Shown here: one piece after another, positions 43,487 through 51,452 of the stretch | How positions within the stretch are numbered: the stretch's first letter is position 1 | Layout: every line of letters begins with the position of its first letter | NCBI RefSeq assembly: GCF_010686705.1 | Contig: NZ_JAAGWY010000001.1 | Location: 1,364,001-1,428,000 of the forward strand | Direction of reading: 5' to 3' | Length of the DNA stretch: 64,000 bases | Origin: Leifsonia tongyongensis | GTDB taxonomy: Bacteria; Actinomycetota; Actinomycetes; Actinomycetales; Microbacteriaceae | Program-made: the position numbers and the translations under genes | Notes under the pieces: model-generated | Seen by the model: the letters and a program-made list of their open reading frames with translations, nothing else | Database searches by the model: none | What the model was told of the DNA's origin: nothing

Positions 43487-43745
43487 TCGGCGACGCTCCC
43501 AGCCGCACGTGTTCTTTCTGAGCGCACGTCGTTGTACGAGTGCGCTTGCCGCAAACGAGTGCGGCAGGATGCGGTTGGTGCGGTCGCGGCCGCGCTCGGG
43601 CTCGGCGACGCTCCCAGCCGCACGTGTTCTTTCTGAGCGCACGTCGTTGTACGAGTGCGCTTGCCGCAAACGAGTGCGCTTGCCGCAAACGAGTGCGGCG
43701 AGACGCAGCAGGGCGAGTGCGGCAAGACGCCCAGGGAGAGTGCAG
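43487..43745. repeat. 115-bp direct repeat carrying two family A palindromes
   Basis: The block GCTCGGCGACGCTCCCAGCC..., CGCACGTGTTCTTTCTGA and a family A palindrome occurs at 43487 and again 115 bases later; the palindromes are at 43522-43545 and 43637-43660 and are identical to the copy at 26409. The tail is a run of GCTTGCCGCAAACGAGTGCG fragments. It separates the aldo/keto reductase from the convergent GntR gene. Confidence 0.92.
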
Positions 43746-43754
43746 CGGGCGCGG

Positions 43755-44117
43755 CTACCGCGCGACGCGCAGCGCCGCGGCCGCGAGATCGAGCGCCAGC
43801 TCCGGGTCCGCGTCGAGCTCCCGCACCGTGTCCGCGAAGGCCGCCGCCGCGAGTTGCACCTGGCGCGTAGTCCCGTCGCCGCTCGCTGCGATGTACGATC
43901 CGTTGCGCCCGCGGGTCTCGATGACCTCGGCCTGCTCGAGCTCGCGGTAAGCGCGCGCGACCGTGTTGGCGGCGAGTCCCAGCTCGTCCGCGAGATGCCG
44001 CACGGTGGGCAGTTTCGCGCCCGCCGGCAGCTCACCCGAACGCATTTTCTCGATGACCTGGTGTTTCACCTGCTCGAACGGTGGCACCCCGGACTCGTCG
44101 TCGATCCGGAATGTCAT
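43755..44117 (-). CDS. GntR-family regulator, YtrA type
   Basis: A 120-residue winged-helix protein with the GntR N-terminal domain (PPFEQVKHQVIEKMRSGEL, then LPTVRHLADELGLAANTVARAY and ELEQAEVIETRGRNGSYI) and only a short helical C-terminal tail, as in the YtrA subfamily. YtrA regulators usually govern ABC transporter genes, but here the gene is last in an operon after a response regulator and sensor kinase, with its ATG overlapping the kinase stop in ATGA. It may add a second regulatory input to the same target set. Confidence 0.9.
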   Translation of the reverse strand: MTFRIDDESGVPPFEQVKHQVIEKMRSGELPAGAKLPTVRHLADELGLAANTVARAYRELEQAEVIETRGRNGSYIAASGDGTTRQVQLAAAAFADTVRELDADPELALDLAAAALRVAR

Positions 44118-45505
44118 GCAGGCGCTCCCTCGGTCGTGGTGGCGGGAAGCACCACCGTTGCCAGCAATCCTCCCGCGCTCGCGTTGGCCAGCACAATGCT
44201 GCCACCGGCCGACCGGACGAGTGCCGCCACGATCGCAAGGCCCAGCCCGCCGCCTGCGAGCGCCGAGCGGGGGCCTTCGGCGCGCGTGAACCGGGTCAGC
44301 GCGATCGGGATGAAGTCTTCCGGCATCCCCGGACCCGAATCCTGAACTGTCAGGGTCACCCGTCCGGCTACGGCAACGAGTTCAACCCCGATCTCCCCGG
44401 ACCCTTCCAGCGCGGTGATGGCGTTGCTCAGCAGGTTGTCGACGACCCGACCGAATTCGGTTCGCGAAAGGGCGACCGTCGCGCCGCCGCCGTCCCGGCT
44501 GCGCGGCCGATAGTCGAAGTCGATGGACAGGTCGGCGTCGTCGCCGCTGACGGCGCGCGCCCGGTCGATGGCCTCAGCCAGTTCGGAGGTGAGCTCCCGC
44601 CAGTCCGCCTGGCCCTGAGTGGCGCCGGCATCGATCCGCGACAGTTCAAGCAGGTTGGCCGCGAGCTGGCCGAGCCGCACCGCTGTGGAGTGGGAGTCGC
44701 GGATGTCGGCGAGAAGCGCATCCGCGTCGCCGGCGTCGAGTTCGGCGAGTTCGAGCTGACCGCGCAGCACCGCGAGGGGCGTGCGCAGCTCGTGGCTCGC
44801 ATCCGACACCATCTGCTTCTCCCGATCGGCGGATGCGCGCAGCCGGCGGAGCAGATCGTTGAGCGTCGTGGCGAGTGCCGCGAGTTCGTCGTTGGCCGGA
44901 CCGACGGCCAGGAGGCCGGTGGATGACACGTCGGCGATGGCCTCGGCCTCTTCGCGCATCCGGCTCACCGGGCGCAGCGCAGCGCGCGCCAGCAGCCACG
45001 ACGCTGCGCCGAACACCACGATGGCGATCCCGGCGCCGACGAGCATCGCGACGGTGAGGCGGTCGAGGATGAGGTCGGTTGTCTCCGTGTTGCGCGCGGC
45101 GATCACCACGTAGGTTCCCGCCGACGTCTCCACGTTGTGCTTGAGCACGATGTACTGCTGGCCGCCTGCGCTGACCGACGCGGCTTCGGTGCCGAAGGTC
45201 TCCAGGTGCTGGATGCGCGCCTCGAGCCTGCGCGGCAGCGTCGACTGCACCACCTGACCGTCAGGGGCGACGACGGCGATCTCCTGGCCGCCGACCGGTG
45301 CGTCGAGCTTGCCCGCGGGGTTCGTCTCCAACTCGGTCACGTACGGCGCGATGTCGTTCATCAGCAGCGTGACGGTCGCGTTGTGCAGGATCGTCGCGAC
45401 TCCGATGCGCACCACCGCGACCGCGACCAGGCCGAAGAGCGTCGCGATGAGGAGGCTCCCGATCGTGATGCGGGCGGTGATCGACAGGCGGCGCAGCCCG
45501 TTCAC
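44114..45505 (-). CDS. Sensor histidine kinase
   Basis: A 463-residue membrane kinase. The first transmembrane helix is at about residues 12-35 and the second at about 152-172, enclosing an extracytoplasmic sensor of about 115 residues; a HAMP region follows. The phosphoacceptor is His238 in SDASHELRTPLAVL, and the ATPase domain has the N box FGRVVDNLLSNAI, G1 DSGPGMPEDF and G2 GGGLGLAIV. Its ATG overlaps the response regulator stop by four bases. The signal is unknown. A HisKA/HATPase pair of EnvZ/PrrB-like form. Confidence 0.93.
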   Translation of the reverse strand: MNGLRRLSITARITIGSLLIATLFGLVAVAVVRIGVATILHNATVTLLMNDIAPYVTELETNPAGKLDAPVGGQEIAVVAPDGQVVQSTLPRRLEARIQHLETFGTEAASVSAGGQQYIVLKHNVETSAGTYVVIAARNTETTDLILDRLTVAMLVGAGIAIVVFGAASWLLARAALRPVSRMREEAEAIADVSSTGLLAVGPANDELAALATTLNDLLRRLRASADREKQMVSDASHELRTPLAVLRGQLELAELDAGDADALLADIRDSHSTAVRLGQLAANLLELSRIDAGATQGQADWRELTSELAEAIDRARAVSGDDADLSIDFDYRPRSRDGGGATVALSRTEFGRVVDNLLSNAITALEGSGEIGVELVAVAGRVTLTVQDSGPGMPEDFIPIALTRFTRAEGPRSALAGGGLGLAIVAALVRSAGGSIVLANASAGGLLATVVLPATTTEGAPA

Positions 45506-46203
45506 GGGCGGGATGTCTCAGAATTCACAGCGTGTTTGGCGTCGAGCCGGTAGCCGCGACCGCGTTCGGTGACGATCGAGAGTCCGGCGCCCGCCATGTC
45601 GAGTTTCTTGCGCAGGTACGACACGTACTGGTCGATGACGTTCTGCCCGATGTTCTCGGTGCCGCCCCAGACGGTTTCGAGGATCTCCGTGCGCGACAGC
45701 AGCTTGTCCGGGTTGGTCGCGAACAGGCGCAGCAGGGTGAATTCGCGGCGGCTGAGCGGCATCTCGTGCCCGGCGACGAGGGCGCGGTGCTCATGCGAGT
45801 CGATGGTGAGCCGGCCGACGGTGACGTGGGGTCGCGAGCCGGTCGGCTCGCGACGGAGGAGAGCCCGGATGCGCGCGGCCAGTTCCGCGAACGCGAACGG
45901 CTTGGTCAGGTAGTCGTCGGCGCCGGAGTCGAGGCCGTGCACCCTGTCCTCGATCGCGTCGCGCGCGGTCAGGAGCAGGATCGGGACGGGATTCTCGGCC
46001 TCGCGGATGTGCCGGCACAGTTCGAACCCGCTCATCCCGGGCAGCATCACGTCGATCGCCGCTGCCGCGAACGTCGACTTGCCGATGGCGATGAGCGCAT
46101 CGATGCCGTTTGTGACGAGCGTGACGTCGTAACCTTCTGCGGCGAGCCCGCGTTCGACGAGCTTGCCCATCTCTGGATCGTCTTCCACCACGAGGAGCTT
46201 CAT
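45502..46203 (-). CDS. OmpR-family response regulator
   Basis: A 233-residue regulator. The receiver domain opens MKLLVVEDDPEMGKLVERGL, has the phosphorylated Asp51 in AAIDVMLPGMSG and the conserved Lys in DDYLTKPFAF. The winged-helix DNA-binding domain runs from about residue 130 (LTIDSHEHRALVAGHEMPLS) to SIVTERGRGYRL. The ATG at 46203 starts at the canonical position; upstream in-frame sequence is not family-like. It is the first gene of the regulator-kinase-GntR operon and is divergent from the FetB-like permease by 48 bases. Confidence 0.94.
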   Translation of the reverse strand: MKLLVVEDDPEMGKLVERGLAAEGYDVTLVTNGIDALIAIGKSTFAAAAIDVMLPGMSGFELCRHIREAENPVPILLLTARDAIEDRVHGLDSGADDYLTKPFAFAELAARIRALLRREPTGSRPHVTVGRLTIDSHEHRALVAGHEMPLSRREFTLLRLFATNPDKLLSRTEILETVWGGTENIGQNVIDQYVSYLRKKLDMAGAGLSIVTERGRGYRLDAKHAVNSETSRP

Positions 46204-46239
46204 GGGTTCATGCTGCCACGGGTTGCTTGTCGTGGTCTG

Positions 46240-46245
46240 TACCCT
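46240..46245 (+). promoter_or_regulatory. Leaderless -10 box
   Basis: TACCCT, six bases before the ATG at 46252, within the 48-base gap to the divergent response regulator. Confidence 0.6.
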
Positions 46246-46251
46246 CGAACC

Positions 46252-47001
46252 ATGACCTGGCCTTCCGACCTTTTTCCCAGCCTTCTGGGGGTCGGCATTC
46301 TGATCGTTCTGGCGACAGCCGTCCTCTGGTTCTACCGCGCGCCGCATCCGTTCTCCCCAGCGCTCGCCGTGCTGCGCGGTGGGTTGCAGCTCGCGATCAT
46401 CAGCATCATTCTCACCGGGGTGATCCAGGATCCGGTGTGGGTGACGCTCGCTCTGCTGGTGATGTTCTCGGTCGCCGTGCTCACCGTCTCACGGCGCCTC
46501 GGCCCGACGCCGCAGCACCTCTGGATGGTGACGGCGTCGATGGCGGCGGGCATCGTGCTCACACTCGCGATCGTCTTCGCGACGGGTGCCATCCAGCTGT
46601 CGGCTCGCTACGCGCTCGCGATCGGCGGCATCGTCATCGGCAATTCGATGACGATCGCCACGCTCGCGGGCCGCCGCTTCAGCGAGAGCGTGAACGAGCA
46701 CTGGGATGAGGTCGAAGGCTGGCTTGCGCTCGGCGCGACCCCCCGGCAGTCGACGCATGAGTTCACCAGGCGTGCCGTCTATTCAGCGCTCATCCCGTCG
46801 ACGGACCAGACGAAGACGACCGGGCTCGTCACCCTGCCGGGTGCGTTCGTCGGCGCGATCTTCGGTGGCGTCTCGCCGCTGGAGGCGGGGCGGTTCCAGA
46901 TCGTCGTGCTGGCCTCCCTGATCTCCGCCGGCACGATCACCGCGGTACTCCTGATCTCCTGGCTCGCGCCGGTGAAGGTGCGGCCGGCCGCCCTCACGTA
47001 G
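46252..47001 (+). CDS. FetB-like ABC permease (UPF0014)
   Basis: A 249-residue membrane protein of the UPF0014/FetB (YbbM) family: six or seven hydrophobic segments, with ALAVLRGGLQLAIISIILTG early, IGGIVIGNSMTIATLAGRRF in the middle and TRRAVYSALIPSTDQTKTTG followed by LVTLPGAFVGAIFGGVSPLE. In E. coli FetB pairs with the FetA ATPase to export iron; no FetA homologue is next to it here. Neighbouring a two-component system, it could be its target, but this is position only. Confidence 0.86.
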   Translation: MTWPSDLFPSLLGVGILIVLATAVLWFYRAPHPFSPALAVLRGGLQLAIISIILTGVIQDPVWVTLALLVMFSVAVLTVSRRLGPTPQHLWMVTASMAAGIVLTLAIVFATGAIQLSARYALAIGGIVIGNSMTIATLAGRRFSESVNEHWDEVEGWLALGATPRQSTHEFTRRAVYSALIPSTDQTKTTGLVTLPGAFVGAIFGGVSPLEAGRFQIVVLASLISAGTITAVLLISWLAPVKVRPAALT

Positions 47002-47045
47002 CAGTGGGCTCCGCATTCTTGGCGGCTTCTTAGCGATCAGCCCGC

Positions 47046-47051
47046 TAGGTT
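47046..47051 (+). promoter_or_regulatory. Leaderless -10 box of uppP
   Basis: TAGGTT, seven bases before the ATG at 47059. Confidence 0.65.
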
Positions 47052-47058
47052 CGACTCC

Positions 47059-47991
47059 ATGAGCCAACTCTCGTATCCCGAAGCGATCGTCATGGGTGCG
47101 ATCCAGGGCATCACCGAACTCTTCCCGATCTCGAGCCTCGGCCATTCGGTGATCATCCCGGCCCTCATCGGCGGAACCTGGGCGAAAGACCTCAACGTCT
47201 CGGCGCCCGAGTCGCCCTACCTGGCGTTCATCGTGGGCCTCCACGTCGCGACCGCACTGGCGCTCCTCGTGTTCTTCTGGCGCGACTGGGTGCGCATCAT
47301 CGGCGGGTTCTTCAGCTCCATCCGGTACCGGCGCGTGCAGACCGGCCCGGAGCGGCTCGCCTGGCTGATCATCCTCGCCACCATCCCCGTCGGGATCGCC
47401 GGTCTCCTGCTCGAACACCTTTTCCGCACCCTGCTCGGCCAGCCGGAACCGGCTGCCATCTTCCTCGCCATCAACGGGCTCATCCTGTTCTTCGGCGAAT
47501 GGCTGCGGCGACGGCAGGTGAGGCGCGAAGGCATCGTGGTGGCGGCCGCTGAGAGCGCCGAGGCGAATGCCGACTTCGACGCGTCCGACACGGTGGCGGA
47601 TGCACGCGTCTCGCGGATGAAATTCGGCCGCGGCATCGCCATCGGGTCTTCGCAGATCCTGGCGCTCGCAGCCGGCATCAGTCGTTCGGGTGTCGCGATG
47701 GTCAGCGGGATGGCCGCCGGACTCAGCCACCGCGAGGCTGCGCGTTTCTCATTCCTGCTGGCCACGCCGGTCATCCTCGCGGCCGGCGTGCTGAAGATCC
47801 CCGACCTGGCCGGACCGCTCGGCGCCGGGATCACGGGACAAGTGCTTGCGGGCAGCGCGGCCAGTTTCGTCGCCGCCCTTCTCTCGGTGGGCTTCCTCGA
47901 CCGCTATTTCCGCACGCGCACGCTGACTCCGTTCGCGATCTACTGCCTGATCGCCGGCATCGGCTCGTTCCTCATCCTCACGCTGCGCTGA
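47059..47991 (+). CDS. uppP: Undecaprenyl-diphosphatase
   Basis: UppP/BacA recycles the lipid carrier of cell-wall synthesis by removing one phosphate from undecaprenyl pyrophosphate at the membrane. The 310-residue protein has both family motifs: VMGAIQGITELFPISSLGHS near residue 12-30, where actinobacteria use SSLGH for SSxAH, and ALAAGISRSGVAMVSGMAAG at about 205-225. Eight membrane segments are expected. A cytoplasmic loop at about residues 150-185 is acidic and rich in Ala. Loss of this activity typically increases bacitracin sensitivity. Confidence 0.95.
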   Translation: MSQLSYPEAIVMGAIQGITELFPISSLGHSVIIPALIGGTWAKDLNVSAPESPYLAFIVGLHVATALALLVFFWRDWVRIIGGFFSSIRYRRVQTGPERLAWLIILATIPVGIAGLLLEHLFRTLLGQPEPAAIFLAINGLILFFGEWLRRRQVRREGIVVAAAESAEANADFDASDTVADARVSRMKFGRGIAIGSSQILALAAGISRSGVAMVSGMAAGLSHREAARFSFLLATPVILAAGVLKIPDLAGPLGAGITGQVLAGSAASFVAALLSVGFLDRYFRTRTLTPFAIYCLIAGIGSFLILTLR

Positions 47992-48018
47992 CCCGCGCCG
48001 CGCATCAGCGGCGCGGGC

Positions 48019-48444
48019 TCAGCGCTCGACGACGCCGCGGAGGCCTTCGAGGACCATGGTCCAGTTGCGGGCCGAGTGGGCGGCTTCGGCCTCGTCGGCG
48101 TTGCCGTCCTGGATGACCGTCACCGTCACGCCGCCGTCCACTGCGTCGTCGATCCGGTAGGTCACGTTCTGGTAGTTCTCCGGGATGTCCGGCTTGCCGC
48201 GTAACGCGCTGAAGAACGTCGACACGATCGTGTTCGGCTCGTCGAACACGAGGATGGTGCCCTTGTCCTGGTAGGGCTTGCCCTCCCAGACGCCGCTGTA
48301 GGTGATCGGGCTGCCGACGGCCCAGTCCGTCTCGACCTGGGTGCCGAAGAGGTACTGGGCGATGAGCCCAGGGTCGGTGAGGGCGCGCCAGACCGCCTCG
48401 CGGTCTGCATCGACGTGCACGCTGGCTTCTGCTGTCAGTGACAT
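48019..48444 (-). CDS. SRPBCC (AHSA1-like) protein, 141 aa
   Basis: A small Bet v1-fold protein: SVHVDADREAVWRALTDPGLI, split as AEASVHVDADREAVWRALTD and PGLIAQYLFGTQVETDW, then GSPITYSGVWEGKPYQDKGT and WTMVLEGLRGVVE as the closing helix. Length is standard for the AHSA1 group. The ATG at 48444 has GAAGGAGAG three bases upstream, better than the ATG six codons earlier. Ligand and role are unknown. It is convergent with uppP (27 bases apart). Confidence 0.87.
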   Translation of the reverse strand: MSLTAEASVHVDADREAVWRALTDPGLIAQYLFGTQVETDWAVGSPITYSGVWEGKPYQDKGTILVFDEPNTIVSTFFSALRGKPDIPENYQNVTYRIDDAVDGGVTVTVIQDGNADEAEAAHSARNWTMVLEGLRGVVER

Positions 48445-48504
48445 GTTCTCTCCTTCGTCCATCCCATGATGCGCCCCGCCACCGACGGGGATCGGAGAAG
48501 GGCG

Positions 48505-48942
48505 TCAGTCGTGCGAGCGGTGGATGAGCCGCGATAGGACGATCGCGCTCCGGGTGTGGTCGACGTTGGGCGCGAGCCGCACTTTCTCGAGTGCGGCCTC
48601 CAGGCTCGGGATGTCGCGGGATCGGATGTGCACGATCGCGTCGGCGCTGCCCGTCACGGTTCCCGCATCCACCACCTCCGGCACCGCCGAGAGGATGCGC
48701 AGCAGTTCGTCGGGCGCGACGGTGCCCCGGCAGAACAACTCGACGTAGGCCTCGGTGCTCATCCCGTCGATCGTGGGGTCGACCTGGATCGTGAAGCCGC
48801 GGATCACCCCGTCGGCGACGAGCCGGTCGACGCGTCGCTTCACGGCCGAGGCGGAGAGCCCCACCACCGAACCGATGTCGCCGTAGCCGGCACGCGCGTT
48901 CTGGCGGAGCAGGTCGAGGATGCTGCGATCGAGGTTGTCCAC
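48505..48942 (-). CDS. Lrp/AsnC-family transcriptional regulator
   Basis: A 145-residue leucine-responsive regulatory protein. The HTH is LLRQNARAGYGDIGSVVGLS then ASAVKRRVDRLVADGVIRGF, and the RAM ligand domain includes VVDAGTVTGSADAIVHIRSR. The GTG at 48942 is chosen by TAGGAT six bases upstream. It is divergent from the guanidino-hydrolase/ornithine aminotransferase pair across a 206-base gap with inverted GTTGCG sites, so regulation of arginine catabolism is the likely job, as for ArgP/AsnC-type regulators elsewhere. Confidence 0.92.
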   Translation of the reverse strand: MDNLDRSILDLLRQNARAGYGDIGSVVGLSASAVKRRVDRLVADGVIRGFTIQVDPTIDGMSTEAYVELFCRGTVAPDELLRILSAVPEVVDAGTVTGSADAIVHIRSRDIPSLEAALEKVRLAPNVDHTRSAIVLSRLIHRSHD

Positions 48943-48948
48943 GGGCAA

Positions 48949-48954
48949 ATCCTA
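48949..48954 (-). promoter_or_regulatory. Leaderless -10 box
   Basis: TAGGAT on the minus strand, six bases before the GTG at 48942. Confidence 0.65.
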
Positions 48955-48992
48955 TGGTCGATCGTTGCGCGAGGACCGCTTTTTGCGGCGAA

Positions 48993-49065
48993 TTGTTGCG
49001 TCCGGCCATTCGGGCCCTGATGACTCCGCTCCGATCGTGCACGTCGCAAGCAGGTCACGCAACAA
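48993..49065. promoter_or_regulatory. Candidate AsnC operator region
   Basis: TTGTTGCG at 48993-49000 and CGCAACAA at 49058-49065 are perfect inverted 8-mers 57 bases apart; a third GTTGCG is at 48964. Spaced half-sites over 60-100 bases are what an octameric Lrp/AsnC protein needs. Another short pair, ATCCGC, lies at 49108 and 49120. Confidence 0.55.
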
Positions 49066-49148
49066 ATCTCCGCGCGACCCCATCGAGTCAGTGATTTCGT
49101 GCGTGGATCCGCAGAAATCCGCGGCGCCCATCGTGTGACACTAGACCC

Positions 49149-50024
49149 ATGTCGATCACATCCGAGGATGAGCAGGCGGGCGCGATGGTCGCCCGGACGG
49201 CGCTGCCCGTGCGTACCCCTGTCACCCGCTCCGTCCTGATGTGCCGGCCGGACTTCTTCACCGTCGTCTACCGCATCAACCCGTGGATGGACCCGCATCT
49301 GCCGACCGACACCGGCCTGGCCGTGCGCCAGTGGGAACAGCTCTACCGGACCTACCTCGACCTCGGCTACGACGTGCAGCTGATCGACCCGATCGACGGG
49401 CTGCCCGACATGGTCTACGCGGCGAACGGCGGCTTCGTCATCGACAACGTCGCCTACGGCGCGAGCTTCACCTATCCCGAGCGGCAACCCGAAGGCCCGG
49501 CCTACATGCGCTGGTTCCACGACCACGGCTTCGACGTCGCGGAGCCGCAGAACATCAACGAGGGCGAGGGCGACTTCCTGCTCGTCGGCGACACGATCCT
49601 CGCGGGAACCGGGTTCCGCAGCCACACCGACAGCCACGAGGAGCTCGGCCGCATCTACGGTCGCGAGGTGCTCACCCTCAACCTGGTGAACCCCAGCTTC
49701 TATCACCTGGACACCGCAGTCGCGGTGCTCGACGGAACTCCCGGCCAGGAGCACATCGCCTACCTGCCGAGTGCGTTCGACGAAACGAGTGTGAAAGCCC
49801 TGCATGATCGCTACCCGAACGCGATCATCGTCACCGAAGAGGACGCCTCGGTGTTGGGCCTCAACTCGTTCTCGGACGGCTACAACGTCGTGATCGCATC
49901 GCGTGCCGCGGACTTCGACCGGCAGCTTCGCGAGCACGGCTACAACCCGATCGGCGTCGACCTCTCCGAGCTGCTGCTCGGCGGGGGCGGCGTCAAATGC
50001 TGCACCCTGGAGTTGCGGCGTTGA
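49149..50024 (+). CDS. Guanidino-group hydrolase (DDAH / arginine dihydrolase-like)
   Basis: A 291-residue amidinotransferase-superfamily enzyme. The catalytic cysteine is Cys284 or Cys285 in GGVKCCTLEL, the histidine is His159 in GFRSHTDSHEEL, and the acid lies in NEGEGDFLLVG. Databases usually call this group dimethylargininase. However, it sits directly before rocD with an AsnC regulator, and Asn93 in VYAANGGF corresponds to the asparagine that marks ArgZ/AgrE-type arginine dihydrolases, which turn arginine straight into ornithine. I favour ornithine production from arginine, as inference. Confidence 0.85.
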   Translation: MSITSEDEQAGAMVARTALPVRTPVTRSVLMCRPDFFTVVYRINPWMDPHLPTDTGLAVRQWEQLYRTYLDLGYDVQLIDPIDGLPDMVYAANGGFVIDNVAYGASFTYPERQPEGPAYMRWFHDHGFDVAEPQNINEGEGDFLLVGDTILAGTGFRSHTDSHEELGRIYGREVLTLNLVNPSFYHLDTAVAVLDGTPGQEHIAYLPSAFDETSVKALHDRYPNAIIVTEEDASVLGLNSFSDGYNVVIASRAADFDRQLREHGYNPIGVDLSELLLGGGGVKCCTLELRR

Positions 50025-50037
50025 GCGGAGACCACCG

Positions 50038-51351
50038 ATGACCAGCAACCGGACGCAGGAGACCGAGCAGACGCAGGAGTCCGGCCAGACGCAGGAGTCC
50101 GGCCCGATACAGGAGCGTATGGAGCCTCCGGCGCCCACGGAACACCAGGCGGAGGCGATCGCGCGCGAGGAAGCGCACACCGCGCACAACTACCACCCGC
50201 TCCCGGTCGTGATCGCGTCCGGTGAGGGCGCGTGGGTGACGGACCTCGACGGCCGCCGCTACCTCGACTGCCTTGCCGCGTATTCGGCGGTGAACTTCGG
50301 CCACTCCAACCCGGAGCTGCTCGAAACGGCGCGCGAGCAGCTCGAGCGCCTGACGCTGACGAGCCGCGCCTTCCACAACGACCAGCTCGGGCCGTTCGTC
50401 GAGGCGCTCGCAGCCCTCGCCGGCAAAGACATGGTGCTGCCCATGAACACGGGCGCCGAAGCCGTCGAGTCGGCCATCAAGGTCGCACGTGCCTGGGGGT
50501 ACCGCGTCAAGGGCGTACCGGATGGGCGGGCGAACATCATCGTCGCATCCGGCAACTTCCACGGGCGCACCACGACGATCGTCGGCTTCTCGGACGACCC
50601 GGACGCCCGCAACGATTTCGGCCCGTTCGCGCCCGGCTTCCGCATCGTGCCGTACGGCGATGCCGTCGCCTTGGCCGATGCGATCGACGACGACACTGTC
50701 GCGGTGCTGATCGAACCGATCCAGGGCGAGGCCGGCATCCTGGTGCCACCGGCCGACTACCTTCCTGCGGTGCGCGCCGTCTGCACCGAGCGGAACGTCC
50801 TGTTCATCGCGGATGAGATCCAGTCCGGTCTCGGACGCACCGGTGCCACGTTCGCCTGCGACCTCGTCGGGGTCGTCCCCGACCTGTACCTCCTCGGCAA
50901 AGCGCTCGGCGGCGGTATCGTCCCCGTGTCGGCGGTGGTCGGCGACGAGAACATCCTCGGTGTCCTGCGGCCGGGAGAGCACGGCTCGACGTTCGGCGGC
51001 AACCCGCTGGCTGCCGCCATCGGCCGCACGGTGGTCGGGATGCTCGCCACCGGCGAACCGCAGGAACGCGCGCGACTGCTCGGGTTGCGCCTCCACGCCG
51101 GCCTCGAACGTCTCGTCGGCCGTGGCGTCGTCGCCGTCCGCGGTGCGGGCCTCTGGGCGGGCATCGACATCGACCCTGCGCTCGGCACGGGTCGCGACGT
51201 CTGCGAACTGCTGATGGAGCGCGGTCTGCTGGCCAAGGACACGCACGGTTCGACCATCCGCCTCGCACCGCCCATCGTCGTCGACCCGGCCGACCTGGAC
51301 TGGGCCGTCGACCAGCTCGAGGCCGTGCTGCTGGAGCTCTCCGCGCGCTGA
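50038..51351 (+). CDS. rocD: Ornithine aminotransferase
   Basis: RocD transfers the delta-amino group of ornithine to 2-oxoglutarate, giving glutamate-5-semialdehyde, which cyclises to the PutA substrate P5C. The 437-residue PLP enzyme has LPMNTGAEAVESAIKVARAW, GNFHGRTTTIVGFSDDP, LIEPIQGEAGILVPP, LFIADEIQSGLGRTG and the PLP lysine in LYLLGKALGGGIVPVSA. An N-terminal Gln/Thr/Glu-rich tail (about 30 residues) derives from an 18-bp repeat. Its ATG is 13 bases after the hydrolase stop. Together the pair forms an arginine-to-glutamate route. Confidence 0.94.
   Translation: MTSNRTQETEQTQESGQTQESGPIQERMEPPAPTEHQAEAIAREEAHTAHNYHPLPVVIASGEGAWVTDLDGRRYLDCLAAYSAVNFGHSNPELLETAREQLERLTLTSRAFHNDQLGPFVEALAALAGKDMVLPMNTGAEAVESAIKVARAWGYRVKGVPDGRANIIVASGNFHGRTTTIVGFSDDPDARNDFGPFAPGFRIVPYGDAVALADAIDDDTVAVLIEPIQGEAGILVPPADYLPAVRAVCTERNVLFIADEIQSGLGRTGATFACDLVGVVPDLYLLGKALGGGIVPVSAVVGDENILGVLRPGEHGSTFGGNPLAAAIGRTVVGMLATGEPQERARLLGLRLHAGLERLVGRGVVAVRGAGLWAGIDIDPALGTGRDVCELLMERGLLAKDTHGSTIRLAPPIVVDPADLDWAVDQLEAVLLELSAR
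50055..50115 (+). repeat. 18-bp repeat in the rocD N-terminus
   Basis: Three copies of CAGACGCAGGAGTCCGGC-like units encode QTQESG repeats ahead of the conserved aminotransferase fold. Confidence 0.8.
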
Positions 51352-51452
51352 CGAGTGACGGGCGGAACACCCTGCAGAGGCTTCGAGTACTCTCAGCGAA
51401 ACCTCGGTATCTGCGGACTCTTCCCATCCGCCTCCGCCTCTAATGGAATGAG

